From Sinorhizobium kostiense (GTDB lineage Bacteria > Pseudomonadota > Alphaproteobacteria > Rhizobiales > Rhizobiaceae): a DNA stretch of 64,000 nt. The position numbers and the translations under genes are program-made. Of this stretch, positions 46,304-55,613 are shown piece by piece (the stretch's first letter is position 1; every line of letters begins with the position of its first letter). Where the stretch lies: contig NZ_JAGILA010000007.1 in NCBI RefSeq assembly GCF_017874595.1, positions 1 through 64,000 of the forward strand. Reading direction: 5' to 3'. The notes below the pieces were generated by a model that saw nothing but the letters and a program-made list of their open reading frames with translations, made no database searches and was not told the DNA's origin.

Positions 46304-47454
46304 CCGAAAAGGTAAGGGTGCCGGAGCCGGCGGAAGGCTCGAACGACCTCTCCATGGCCGTGTTGAACGCCATCCAGAACCCGGTGATCCTCGTCGACGA
46401 GAACAGTCACGTCGCTTTCGCGAACTGGGAGGCGGAGTCGTTTTTCGGCGCGAGCGCCAATCATCTCGCCCGCCACACGATCGATGCATTCATACCGTTC
46501 GGCAGTCCGCTCCTCACCCTGATCGAGCAGGTGCGCGAGCGGCGCGCGCCGGTCAACGAGTATCGCGTCGATTTGAGCTCGCCGCGTCTTGGCGCGGACA
46601 AGCTCGTGGACCTTTACGTCGCGCCGGTGCTGTCGCAGCCGGGTTCCGTGGTGATCGTCTTGCAGGAGCGGTCGATGGCCGACAAGATCGACCGCCAGCT
46701 GACCCATCGCGCCGCCGCGCGATCGGTGACCGGCCTTGCCTCGATGCTCGCCCACGAGATCAAGAACCCGCTCTCGGGCATCAGGGGTGCTGCACAGCTC
46801 CTGGAAATGTCGGTCACCGACGAAGACCGGGCCTTGACGCGGCTGATCTGCGACGAGACCGATCGTATCGTCTCGCTCGTCGACCGCATGGAAGTGTTTT
46901 CCGACGAGCGGCCGGTCGATCGGATGGCGATCAATATCCATTCCGTTCTGGACCGTGTGAAGGCAATCGCCAAAGCGGGTTTCGCTCGGGGCATCAAGAT
47001 CTCCGAGAACTACGACCCGTCGCTGCCGCCGGTCTACGCCAATCGCGACCAGCTCGTTCAGGTGTTCCTCAATCTGGTGAAGAACGCCGCCGAAGCGATC
47101 GGGGATCGCCCGGACGGCGAGATTCTCCTGACAACGGCCTATCGTCCGGGCATCCGCCTCTCCGTTGCCGGAACGCGCGAGAAGATTTCGCTGCCGCTCG
47201 AATTCTGCGTGCATGACAACGGGCCGGGCGTGCCGCCGGACCTTTTGCCGCATCTCTTCGACCCGTTCATCACGACCAAGACGAACGGGTCCGGCCTCGG
47301 GCTGGCGCTTGTCGCCAAGATCATCGGCGGGCACGGCGGCATCGTCGAATGCGACAGCCAGCACAGCCGCACGACGTTCCGTGTCCTGATGCCGGCGTCC
47401 AAGGGGCAGGCGACGGATGAAGTAACTCCGATGACAAAAGGAACCCATGCATGA
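46300..47454 (+). CDS. ntrB: Nitrogen regulation sensor kinase NtrB
   Basis: Cytosolic PII-controlled histidine kinase/phosphatase acting on NtrC. The 384 residues have an N-terminal PAS domain ([20 protein letters not shown]), the phospho-acceptor His152 in [20 protein letters not shown], and the N, G1, G2 ATPase boxes ([42 protein letters not shown]). There is no TM segment, unlike NtrY. Both ends overlap neighbours by ATGA, so dusB-ntrB-ntrC is one operon. Confidence 0.96.
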   Translation: MTEKVRVPEPAEGSNDLSMAVLNAIQNPVILVDENSHVAFANWEAESFFGASANHLARHTIDAFIPFGSPLLTLIEQVRERRAPVNEYRVDLSSPRLGADKLVDLYVAPVLSQPGSVVIVLQERSMADKIDRQLTHRAAARSVTGLASMLAHEIKNPLSGIRGAAQLLEMSVTDEDRALTRLICDETDRIVSLVDRMEVFSDERPVDRMAINIHSVLDRVKAIAKAGFARGIKISENYDPSLPPVYANRDQLVQVFLNLVKNAAEAIGDRPDGEILLTTAYRPGIRLSVAGTREKISLPLEFCVHDNGPGVPPDLLPHLFDPFITTKTNGSGLGLALVAKIIGGHGGIVECDSQHSRTTFRVLMPASKGQATDEVTPMTKGTHA

Positions 47455-48905
47455 CCGGCGCAACGATCCTCGTCGCGGATGACGACGCTGCCATTCGCAC
47501 AGTGCTCAACCAGGCGCTGAGTCGTGCCGGATACGACGTGCGCATCACTTCGAATGCGGCGACGCTCTGGCGCTGGATCGCCGCCGGCGACGGCGACCTG
47601 GTGGTGACCGACGTGGTCATGCCGGATGAGAACGCCTTCGATCTCCTTCCGCGGATCAAGAAGGCGCGGCCCGATCTCCCCGTCCTGGTAATGAGCGCGC
47701 AGAACACCTTCATGACGGCCATCAAAGCTTCGGAAAAGGGCGCCTATGACTACCTTCCAAAGCCATTCGACCTGACCGAACTGATCGGCATTATCGGTCG
47801 GGCGCTGGCCGAACCGAAACGGCGCCCTTCGAAACTCGAAGACGATTCCCAGGACGGCATGCCGCTCGTCGGCCGCTCCGCCGCGATGCAGGAAATCTAC
47901 CGCGTGCTCGCGCGGCTGATGCTGACCGACCTGACGCTGATGATCACCGGCGAATCGGGGACCGGCAAGGAACTGGTCGCCCGCGCGCTGCACGATTACG
48001 GCAAGCGCCGGAACGGCCCGTTCGTGGCCATCAACATGGCGGCGATCCCGCGCGATTTGATCGAGTCGGAATTGTTCGGTCATGAAAAGGGCGCCTTCAC
48101 CGGTGCGCAGACGCGCTCCACCGGCCGCTTCGAGCAGGCCGAAGGCGGAACGCTCTTCCTCGACGAGATCGGCGACATGCCGATGGACGCGCAGACGCGG
48201 CTCCTTCGAGTACTGCAGCAGGGCGAATACACGACGGTCGGCGGGCGCACGCCGATCCGTTCGGACGTCCGCATTGTCGCGGCCACCAACAAGGACCTGA
48301 AGCAATCGATCAATCAGGGGCTCTTTCGCGAAGATCTCTATTATCGCCTGAACGTCGTGCCCCTGCGCCTGCCGCCGCTCAGGGATCGCGCCGAGGACAT
48401 TCCCGACCTCGTGCGCCATTTCGTGCAGCAGGCGGAAAAGGAAGGGCTCGATGCCAAGCGCTTCGACCAGGAAGCGCTGGAACTGATGAAGGCGCATCCC
48501 TGGCCAGGTAACGTGCGCGAGCTCGAGAACCTCGTGCGGCGTCTGACCGCACTTTATCCACAGGATGTGATCACGCGGGAGATCATCGAAAACGAGCTGC
48601 GTTCGGAAGTGCCTGACAGCCCGATCGAGAAGGCTGTAACGCGCAATGGCTCGATGTCGATCTCGCAGGCGGTCGAGGAAAACATGCGGCAGTATTTTGC
48701 GAGCTTCGGAGACGGCCTGCCGCCCACGGGGCTCTACGACCGCGTGTTGGCGGAAATGGAATATCCCTTGATCCTTGCGGCTCTGACGGCGACGCGCGGC
48801 AACCAGATCAAGGCCGCCGACCTGCTTGGGCTCAACCGCAATACGCTGCGCAAGAAAATCCGCGAGCTCGGCGTTTCGGTCTACCGCAGCACGCGCAGCG
48901 CTTGA
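47451..48905 (+). CDS. ntrC: Nitrogen regulator NtrC
   Basis: Sigma-54-dependent activator of nitrogen-limitation genes. The 484 residues have a receiver domain with Asp54 ([10 protein letters not shown]), the AAA+ domain ([15 protein letters not shown]alker [14 protein letters not shown] with the sigma-54-contact GAFTGA loop, [13 protein letters not shown]alker B) and a C-terminal Fis-type HTH ([20 protein letters not shown]). Its ATG overlaps the ntrB stop as ATGA. The intact GAFTGA contrasts with NtrX downstream. Confidence 0.97.
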   Translation: MTGATILVADDDAAIRTVLNQALSRAGYDVRITSNAATLWRWIAAGDGDLVVTDVVMPDENAFDLLPRIKKARPDLPVLVMSAQNTFMTAIKASEKGAYDYLPKPFDLTELIGIIGRALAEPKRRPSKLEDDSQDGMPLVGRSAAMQEIYRVLARLMLTDLTLMITGESGTGKELVARALHDYGKRRNGPFVAINMAAIPRDLIESELFGHEKGAFTGAQTRSTGRFEQAEGGTLFLDEIGDMPMDAQTRLLRVLQQGEYTTVGGRTPIRSDVRIVAATNKDLKQSINQGLFREDLYYRLNVVPLRLPPLRDRAEDIPDLVRHFVQQAEKEGLDAKRFDQEALELMKAHPWPGNVRELENLVRRLTALYPQDVITREIIENELRSEVPDSPIEKAVTRNGSMSISQAVEENMRQYFASFGDGLPPTGLYDRVLAEMEYPLILAALTATRGNQIKAADLLGLNRNTLRKKIRELGVSVYRSTRSA

Positions 48906-49091
48906 CTGAGATGCAACACCGTTGCATTTTCGCCACAATGCGTCGTTTGAAACTTCGCCGCGCGTCGATTCGCCGGCGTCTTTGCCGCTGAAACGACTCA
49001 TTAGCGCCGTACCGGCCCGAGGACGCAATCTTTGGCCAGTACAAGGGCGTGTGCCGGTGTCGTCGGGCGCCGGTTTGGGGGATGCTTTTTC

Positions 49092-51365
49092 ATGGTGGAT
49101 GGAATGGCCTTGCCATTGGGCACGGAGGACGGTGTCGCGGCTGCCCAGGATAGGCGGGCCTCCTTCGCATTTCCGGGGTTGATGCTTGCCACTGGTGCGC
49201 TGGTCTGCGCCACCTTGTCCCTGCTCGTCCTTCTCGGGCTGACCCCGGTCCGCCCGGAGCGCAACATCGTCATCGCCTGCGCCGGCATCAACGGCGTTTT
49301 CGTCGTTGGACTGATCTATCTCATCGCCCGCGAGATATTGAGGCTGCTCAGGGCGCGCAGCAAGGGAAGGGCGGCGGCGCGGCTGCACGTGCGGATCGTC
49401 GCCTTGTTCTCGATAGTTGCCATCACCCCCGCTATCCTCGTCGCAATATTCGCCAGCATCACCCTCGAGGTCGGGCTCGACCGCTGGTTCTCGCTGCGGA
49501 CGCAGGCGATCGTCCGCTCCTCGCTCAATGTCGCGCAGGCCTATGTTCTGGAGAACGCCAGTTACCTCCAGGGGCAGACAGTCTCGATGGCCAATGACCT
49601 CGAGCGCAATCGCCAGCTCTACAGCCTCGATCGCACCGGCTTCATCGAGTTGATGACGCGGCAGGCAAGGGGGCGCGGCATGCTCGGCGCATTCCTGGTC
49701 CGTGCCGATGGCAGCCCGATCCTCCAGGCCAACATCGCGACCGACCGGCCGTTGCCGGCCATTCCGCAGGACGCTCTGAAAAGCTCGGTCGAAGGCCAGC
49801 CGACGCTCATTCCGCCGGGTGTGACCAACCTCGTCGGCGCCGTGATGCCGCTCGACAATATACCCGGCACCTATCTCTACACTGTCCGAAACGTCGACCC
49901 GGAAGTCATGCGGTCCATGCGGCTGATGGAGGAGAATACTGCCGAGTACAAGGCGCTGGAGGCGGGTCGGACCTCGCTGCAGATCGCCTTCGGCGTTCTC
50001 TACATCGGTTTCGCCTTGATCGTGCTGCTCGCGGCTATTTGGACCGCGATTGCCGTCGCCGACCGTATCGTCCGGCCGATCCGGCAGCTGATCGGTGCAG
50101 CCGACAGCGTCGCCTCCGGCAACCTCGACGTGGTCGTGCCCGTGCGCGCCGTCGACGGCGACGTCGGCAATCTCTCGCGCACCTTCAACAAGATGGTGAG
50201 CGAGATCCGCACGCAACAGGAGCAGATCCTGGAGGCGAAGGACGAGGTGGACCAGCGCCGCCGCTTTATCGAGGCCGTACTTTCGGGCGTCACCGCAGCG
50301 GTGATCGGCGTCGGCAAGGATCACCGCATCACCATCGTCAATCCCTCATCGGAAGGTATCTTGAGGAACGCCGCTTCGGGCCTCGTCGGTGCAAGCCTCA
50401 GCGATGTGGCGCCGGAAATCGAGGCCGTGCTCATCGATGCAGAGAGCCGCTATCGCAACGACTATCGCAAGCAGATCAACATCATGCGTGGCGGCACCGA
50501 GCGCACGCTGAACGTCCAGGTGACGCGCGAGGAGGGAGACGGGTCGCACGGTTCCTATGTCATCACCATCGACGACATCACGGACCTGGTGATCGCGCAG
50601 CGCTCGACCGCCTGGGCGGATGTCGCGCGGCGTATTGCCCATGAGATCAAGAACCCGTTGACGCCGATCCAGCTCTCGGCCGAGCGCCTGAAGCGCCGCT
50701 ATGGCAAGCAGATCGATCAGGAAGACAAGGCGGTTTTCGACCAGTGCACCGATACGATCGTGCGCCAGGTGGAGGACATCGGGCGGATGGTCGACGAGTT
50801 TTCGGCCTTTGCGCGGATGCCGAAGCCGACCAAGGAGTACTCGGATCTCCGCGCCATTCTGAAGGACGCCGTATTCCTACGCGAGATGGGCAACAGCCAC
50901 ATCACCTTCGTCCGCGATTTCGGAGACGAAGCGCTCGAGGGCCAGTTCGATGGCCGCATGCTCGGCCAGGCTTTCGGCAATATCGTCAAGAACGCCGTCG
51001 AGGCGATCGAGGCGGTGCCGGCCGAGGTGGTCCGCGGTGCGCCGAAGATCATGATCCGCTCACGCCGGGACGATGCGAGCGGCCGCTACGTAGTCGATGT
51101 CATCGACAATGGCAAAGGGCTTCCGACCGAAAACCGGCACCGAATTCTGGAACCGTATATGACGATGCGCGAGAAAGGTACGGGGCTAGGCCTCGCGATC
51201 GTCAAGAAAATCATCGAGGACCATGGCGGACAACTGGAGTTGCACGACGCACCTCCCGATTTCGACGCGGGCGTCGGGGCAATGATCCGCGTGATCCTGC
51301 CACCTGTCGGTGAAACCGGGGGCGGCGATACTTCTAAGGACAAGGGCAATACTAATGGCGGCTGA
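49092..51365 (+). CDS. ntrY: Nitrogen regulation sensor kinase NtrY
   Basis: Membrane histidine kinase partnered with NtrX. About 757 residues from the ATG at 49092 (MVDGMALPLG). TM helices at about 27-75 and 110-135, a periplasmic or membrane-bound sensor stretch, a further TM near 290-315, a HAMP linker (VADRIVRPIRQLIGAADSV), a PAS domain (IEAVLSGVTAAVIGVGKDHR), and the kinase core with the phospho-His in [20 protein letters not shown] and G boxes (VIDNGKGLP, GTGLGLAIVKKI). A TTG-initiated longer frame from 49032 is less likely. The 186 bp from ntrC suggest its own promoter. Confidence 0.95.
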   Translation: MVDGMALPLGTEDGVAAAQDRRASFAFPGLMLATGALVCATLSLLVLLGLTPVRPERNIVIACAGINGVFVVGLIYLIAREILRLLRARSKGRAAARLHVRIVALFSIVAITPAILVAIFASITLEVGLDRWFSLRTQAIVRSSLNVAQAYVLENASYLQGQTVSMANDLERNRQLYSLDRTGFIELMTRQARGRGMLGAFLVRADGSPILQANIATDRPLPAIPQDALKSSVEGQPTLIPPGVTNLVGAVMPLDNIPGTYLYTVRNVDPEVMRSMRLMEENTAEYKALEAGRTSLQIAFGVLYIGFALIVLLAAIWTAIAVADRIVRPIRQLIGAADSVASGNLDVVVPVRAVDGDVGNLSRTFNKMVSEIRTQQEQILEAKDEVDQRRRFIEAVLSGVTAAVIGVGKDHRITIVNPSSEGILRNAASGLVGASLSDVAPEIEAVLIDAESRYRNDYRKQINIMRGGTERTLNVQVTREEGDGSHGSYVITIDDITDLVIAQRSTAWADVARRIAHEIKNPLTPIQLSAERLKRRYGKQIDQEDKAVFDQCTDTIVRQVEDIGRMVDEFSAFARMPKPTKEYSDLRAILKDAVFLREMGNSHITFVRDFGDEALEGQFDGRMLGQAFGNIVKNAVEAIEAVPAEVVRGAPKIMIRSRRDDASGRYVVDVIDNGKGLPTENRHRILEPYMTMREKGTGLGLAIVKKIIEDHGGQLELHDAPPDFDAGVGAMIRVILPPVGETGGGDTSKDKGNTNGG

Positions 51366-52719
51366 TATTCTGGTTGTGGACGATGAGGAAGACATCCGTG
51401 AGATCGTCTCTGGCATTCTGTCGGACGAGGGCCATGAGACGAGGACGGCCTTCGACAGCGACAGTGCGCTCGCGGCGATCAACGATCGGGTGCCGCGGCT
51501 CGTCTTCCTGGACATCTGGATGCAGGGCAGCCGGCTCGACGGGTTGGCGCTTCTCGACGAAATCAAGAGCCGCCATCCGGATCTTCCGGTGATCATGATT
51601 TCCGGCCACGGCAATATCGAGACCGCGGTTTCTGCCATCAAGCGCGGTGCCTATGACTTTATCGAAAAGCCCTTCAAGGCGGATCGGCTGATCCTGATTG
51701 CCGAGCGCGCGCTCGAGAATTCCAAGCTCAAGCGCGAAGTCACGGAACTGAAGAAACGGTCCGGCGATCCCGTGGAACTCATCGGCACCTCGGTCGCGGT
51801 GTCGCAACTGCGCCAGACGATCGACAAGGTGGCGCCGACCAACAGCCGCATTATGATTCTCGGCCCCTCCGGCTCCGGCAAGGAACTGGTGGCGCGGATG
51901 ATCCATCGAAAGTCCACGCGTGCCGCCGGCCCTTTCGTCGCGTTGAACGCCGCTGCGATCACGCCCGAACGAATGGAGGTCGCCCTTTTCGGAACCGAAG
52001 GCACCGCCGGCCAGCCACGCCGGACCGGTGCGCTCGAGGAAGCGCATGGCGGCATTCTTTATCTGGACGAGGTCGGCGAAATGCCGCGGGAGACGCAGAA
52101 CAAGATCCTGCGCGTCCTGGTTGACCAGCAGTTCGAGCGGGTCGGCGGCTCGAAGCGCGTCAAGGTGGATGTCCGCATCATCTCGTCCACCGCCTACAAT
52201 CTCGAGAACATGATCTCCGAAGGCCTCTTCCGCGAGGACCTTTATCATCGGCTCGCCGTCATTCCAGTGCGCGTTCCGGCTCTGGCCGAGCGGCGCGAAG
52301 ACATTCCCTTCCTCGTCGACATGTTCATGCGCCAGGTCAGCGAGCATGCCGGCATTCGCCCGCGCAAGATCGGGGAGGATGCGCTTGCCGTGCTGCAGGC
52401 GCATGGCTGGCCGGGCAACATCCGGCAATTGCGCAACAACATCGAACGCTTGATGATTCTCGCCCGCAGCGATGGCCCCGATACGCCGATCTCGGCGGAC
52501 ATGCTGCCGAACGAGGTGGGCGACACGCTTCCGAAGATTGCCGCCAAGGGCGATCAGCACATCATGACCTTGCCGTTGCGTGAGGCACGGGAAATGTTCG
52601 AGCGCGACTATCTGATGGCCCAAATCAACCGATTCGGCGGAAACATCTCACGCACCGCCGAGTTTGTCGGCATGGAGCGCTCGGCGCTTCATCGCAAGCT
52701 GAAATCATTGGGGGTCTGA
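51355..52719 (+). CDS. ntrX: Nitrogen regulator NtrX
   Basis: Response regulator of NtrY. The 454 residues have a receiver domain with Asp53 (VFLDIWMQG), an AAA+ domain (GPSGSGKELVARMIH, GILYLDEVGEMPRE) and a Fis-like HTH (GGNISRTAEFVGMERSALHR). At the position of GAFTGA it reads FGTEGTAGQPRRTGALE, so the sigma-54-contact loop is absent; as known for NtrX of Brucella and relatives, it likely works without sigma-54. The ATG at 51355 overlaps the ntrY end by 11 bp; AAGGACAAGGG is upstream. Confidence 0.96.
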   Translation: MAADILVVDDEEDIREIVSGILSDEGHETRTAFDSDSALAAINDRVPRLVFLDIWMQGSRLDGLALLDEIKSRHPDLPVIMISGHGNIETAVSAIKRGAYDFIEKPFKADRLILIAERALENSKLKREVTELKKRSGDPVELIGTSVAVSQLRQTIDKVAPTNSRIMILGPSGSGKELVARMIHRKSTRAAGPFVALNAAAITPERMEVALFGTEGTAGQPRRTGALEEAHGGILYLDEVGEMPRETQNKILRVLVDQQFERVGGSKRVKVDVRIISSTAYNLENMISEGLFREDLYHRLAVIPVRVPALAERREDIPFLVDMFMRQVSEHAGIRPRKIGEDALAVLQAHGWPGNIRQLRNNIERLMILARSDGPDTPISADMLPNEVGDTLPKIAAKGDQHIMTLPLREAREMFERDYLMAQINRFGGNISRTAEFVGMERSALHRKLKSLGV

Positions 52720-52873
52720 TTAGCCGGATGAGGAAAAATCTGCGCGGCGCTCCGACCGCGTCGCGCCAACCTCAACCGGTTGTATTTATGATTTGGCCTG
52801 AAATCATCGTGATCTAAGGGTGGACGAAGCGGTATTCCGGAGCGCGTCTTGCGGGACGCGATCTGCCGCCGGC

Positions 52874-52984
52874 TCGACAGAGCCGCGCGTCCTTATCGAA
52901 CGCGCAATGGTGGCGGTAGCACTTTGGTTGTTCCATGTCTTTTTCCTTAAATCGAAGTCGGTATAAGGACAAAGACATGCAGTA
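52874..52984 (+). repeat. RIME-like mosaic repeat, copy D, upstream of trkA
   Basis: Modules in order: GCCGCGCGTCCTTATCGAAC with GCGC (imperfect hairpin, 52882-52907), GGCGGTAGCACTTTGGTTG, then CATGTCTTTTTCCTTAAATC pairing with TATAAGGACAAAGACATGC (52935-52981). It reads as the reverse complement of the copy at 18826-18928. It ends only 22 bp before the trkA ATG, so it probably lies in the trkA mRNA leader or just upstream. Confidence 0.7.
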
Positions 52985-53006
52985 GCGCTCGGACGAAGGA
53001 AAAAGC

Positions 53007-54383
53007 ATGAAAGTACTCATATGCGGAGCGGGGCAGGTCGGCTTCGGTATCGCTGAGCGGCTGTCGCAAGAGGATAACGACGTCTCGGTAATCGATACGG
53101 CGCCTGACCTCATCGCCCATATCACCGAGACCCTGGACGTGCGCGGCTATGTCGGACATGGCTCACATCCGGACGTGCTGGCGAGGGCCGGGGCCGACCA
53201 GGCCGACATGATCATCGCCGTCACGCTCCACGACGAGGTCAATATCGTTGCCTGCGAGGTGGCGCATGCGATCTTCAATGTGCCGACGAAGGTCGCCCGC
53301 ATTCGCGCCCAGAGCTATCTGGCGCCAGAATATTCGGATCTCTTTTCGCGCGAGAACGTGCCGATCGACGTGACGATTTCGCCTGAAATCGAGGTCGGTC
53401 AACTTGTGCTTCGCCGCATCTCCTTTCCCGGTGCCACGGATGTGGTTCGCTTTGCCGAGGATCGCATCACGATGATTGCGATCGAGTGCATGGAGGATTG
53501 CCCGGTCGTCGACACGCCATTGCACCAACTGAGCCAGCTTTTCCCCGATCTCAGGGCCACCGTCACCGGCATCTTCCGCAAGGGCCGATTGATCGTCCCG
53601 CATTCGACCGATCAGTTGCAGACGGGCGACCTCGCCTATGTCGTTTGCGATCGCGACCATACCCGCCGAACTCTTGCGCTATTCGGACACGAAGAGCAGG
53701 AGGCGCGGCGCATCATCATCTTCGGCGGCGGCAATATCGGCCACTTCGTCGCCCGCATGATCGAGAAGCAGCAGCCGCGCATGCGGGTCAAGCTTATCGA
53801 GAGCGATCGCAATCGAGCCGTGTTCATTTCCGACAAGCTGAACAATACGGTCGTCCTGCAGGGTTCGGCGATGGATCAGCGCATCCTGATGCAGGCCGAT
53901 GTCCAGGATGCCGACCTGGTGGTGGCGCTGACCAACAGCGATCAGATCAATATTCTCGGAAGCATGATGGCCAAGCGGCTCGGGGCGAAGTCGACGCTCG
54001 TGCTGATCAACGAGCCCGCCTATCAGGGATTTGCCAGCACCGCCGGCGTCGACGCGCATATCAATCCGCGCGCAGTGACGATTTCCCGTGTCCTGCAGCA
54101 CGTCAGGAAAGGCCGCATCCGCTCCGTTTATGCCGTGCAGAACGGTATGGCGGAAGTGATCGAGGCGGAGGCGCTCGAGACCTCGCCGCTGGTCGGGCGG
54201 GCGCTGCGCGAACTTAACCTGCCCGAGGGCATCCGCATCGGCGGGCTATACCGCGACAAGACTTTCATCCTCCCGGACGGAAGCACCCGCATCAAGGCTA
54301 AGGACCGGGTTGTCCTGCTTGCCGCCGCAAGCGCGGTGCGCGACGTCGAGCAACTTTTCCGTGTGAGCATCCAGTACTTCTGA
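53007..54383 (+). CDS. trkA: Trk system potassium uptake protein TrkA
   Basis: Cytosolic NAD-binding regulatory subunit of the TrkH/TrkG potassium uptake system. The 458 residues contain two RCK modules, each TrkA-N (KVLICGAGQVGFGIAERLSQ at 2, RIIIFGGGNIGHFVARMIEK at about 234) followed by TrkA-C. No transporter gene is nearby. AAGGAAAAAGC precedes the ATG. The next gene starts 10 bp after the stop. In rhizobia, trkA follows ntrYX and the linkage with nitrogen control is conserved in this order. Confidence 0.95.
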   Translation: MKVLICGAGQVGFGIAERLSQEDNDVSVIDTAPDLIAHITETLDVRGYVGHGSHPDVLARAGADQADMIIAVTLHDEVNIVACEVAHAIFNVPTKVARIRAQSYLAPEYSDLFSRENVPIDVTISPEIEVGQLVLRRISFPGATDVVRFAEDRITMIAIECMEDCPVVDTPLHQLSQLFPDLRATVTGIFRKGRLIVPHSTDQLQTGDLAYVVCDRDHTRRTLALFGHEEQEARRIIIFGGGNIGHFVARMIEKQQPRMRVKLIESDRNRAVFISDKLNNTVVLQGSAMDQRILMQADVQDADLVVALTNSDQINILGSMMAKRLGAKSTLVLINEPAYQGFASTAGVDAHINPRAVTISRVLQHVRKGRIRSVYAVQNGMAEVIEAEALETSPLVGRALRELNLPEGIRIGGLYRDKTFILPDGSTRIKAKDRVVLLAAASAVRDVEQLFRVSIQYF

Positions 54384-54393
54384 GTAGTCGCAA

Positions 54394-55257
54394 ATGCCGA
54401 GAATCGCCTATGTAAACGGTGCCTACGTGCGCCATTTTGAAGCTGCGGTCCATGTGGAGGATCGCGGATACCAATTTGCCGACGGCGTCTACGAGGTCTG
54501 CGAGGTGCGTCACGGCTACATCGTCGATCTCGGCCGTCATCTGGACCGCCTGGATCGCTCCCTGCGCGAGCTCAGGATAGGCTGGCCGATGAGCCGCGCG
54601 GCAATGATGCAGGTCATCCGCGAGGTGCTGCGCCGTAACCGGGTGAAGAATGGGCTCTTTTATCTCCAGGTGACGCGAGGCGTTGCACGCCGGGACCATG
54701 TTTTCCCCGCGGGCGACACCCCGCCGTCCATCGTCGTCACCGCCAAGCGCACCGATGCGACCGCTATCTCCCGGAAGAATGCTGAAGGCATTTCCGCGAT
54801 AACCGTTCCTGAAAACCGCTGGGACCGCGTCGACATCAAGACCATCGGCCTTCTTCCGAACGTGCTCGCCCGGCAGAAGGCGAAGGAGGAGGGCGCCCAG
54901 GAGGCGATCTTCATCGATGCGCAAGGCATCGTCAAAGAGGGCGCAGCGACGAATGTCTGGATCGTCGATGAGGACGGAGTATTGCGTACGCGGCCGGCGG
55001 AACACGGAATTTTGCGGGGCATCACCCGGACGACTTTGATGGACGTCGCACGGTCGCTGGGCTTGAAGGTCGAGGAGAGGGCGTTCTCCGTCGCAGAAAT
55101 GCTCGCGGCCCGAGAGGTTTTCGTCACCGCTGCCACCAGCATTTGCTTCCCGGTCGTTTCAATCGACGGAAAGGTCATTGGCAACGGCCACCCGGGAAGC
55201 ATAGCACAGAATATACGTGAGGCCTTTTTCGACGTTGCGGAAAAGACGTTGATTTGA
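54394..55257 (+). CDS. D-amino-acid transaminase-like PLP enzyme (class IV)
   Basis: A 287-residue fold-type IV aminotransferase. The PLP lysine is in RVDIKTIGLLPNVLARQKAKE, and EAIFIDAQGIVKEGAATNVW, HGILRGITRTTLMDVA and the terminal SICFPVVSIDGKVIGNG fit the D-alanine/branched-chain aminotransferase family; the first 40 residues (YVNGAYVRHFEAAVHVEDRG) point to the D-amino acid group. It is 10 bp after trkA. Substrate specificity is inferred. The product may supply D-amino acids for peptidoglycan. Confidence 0.88.
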   Translation: MPRIAYVNGAYVRHFEAAVHVEDRGYQFADGVYEVCEVRHGYIVDLGRHLDRLDRSLRELRIGWPMSRAAMMQVIREVLRRNRVKNGLFYLQVTRGVARRDHVFPAGDTPPSIVVTAKRTDATAISRKNAEGISAITVPENRWDRVDIKTIGLLPNVLARQKAKEEGAQEAIFIDAQGIVKEGAATNVWIVDEDGVLRTRPAEHGILRGITRTTLMDVARSLGLKVEERAFSVAEMLAAREVFVTAATSICFPVVSIDGKVIGNGHPGSIAQNIREAFFDVAEKTLI

Positions 55258-55364
55258 TACCAAACTTGCAGAGGTGTCGGGGAAGACTACTGTGATGCCT
55301 CGAATTGCAGAATTCGACAAAAATGCACCGGCGCCGAGCCGGCAAATAAGAAAGAAGCGGCGCG

Positions 55365-55607
55365 ATGGCGGAACGTTCTCAGAATTTGCAGGATCTCTTT
55401 CTTAATACGGTCCGCAAGCAAAAGATTTCGTTGACGATTTTCCTTATCAATGGCGTGAAGCTGACGGGCGTTGTAACCTCTTTTGACAATTTCTGTGTCC
55501 TCTTGCGCCGTGACGGCCATTCTCAACTCGTTTATAAGCATGCGATCTCGACAATCATGCCGGGTCAACCGCTGCAGATGTTCGAGAATGAGGAAGCCGC
55601 ATCCTGA
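55365..55607 (+). CDS. hfq: RNA chaperone Hfq
   Basis: Hexameric RNA-binding protein mediating small-RNA regulation. The 80-residue protein has the Sm1 motif ([40 protein letters not shown]) and the Sm2 motif ([11 protein letters not shown]). A short acidic tail (NEEAAS) follows. AAGAAGCGG precedes the ATG. hflX starts 6 bp downstream with a GTG, forming the hfq-hflX unit found in most proteobacteria. Confidence 0.98.
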
Positions 55608-55613
55608 CGGGAC

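Noticed and set aside
47139-50324. A 1061-codon open frame on the minus strand across ntrB, ntrC and ntrY
   Set aside because: It is antisense to three well-conserved genes, has Arg/His/Asp-rich composition typical of GC-rich shadow frames, and no domain is recognised.
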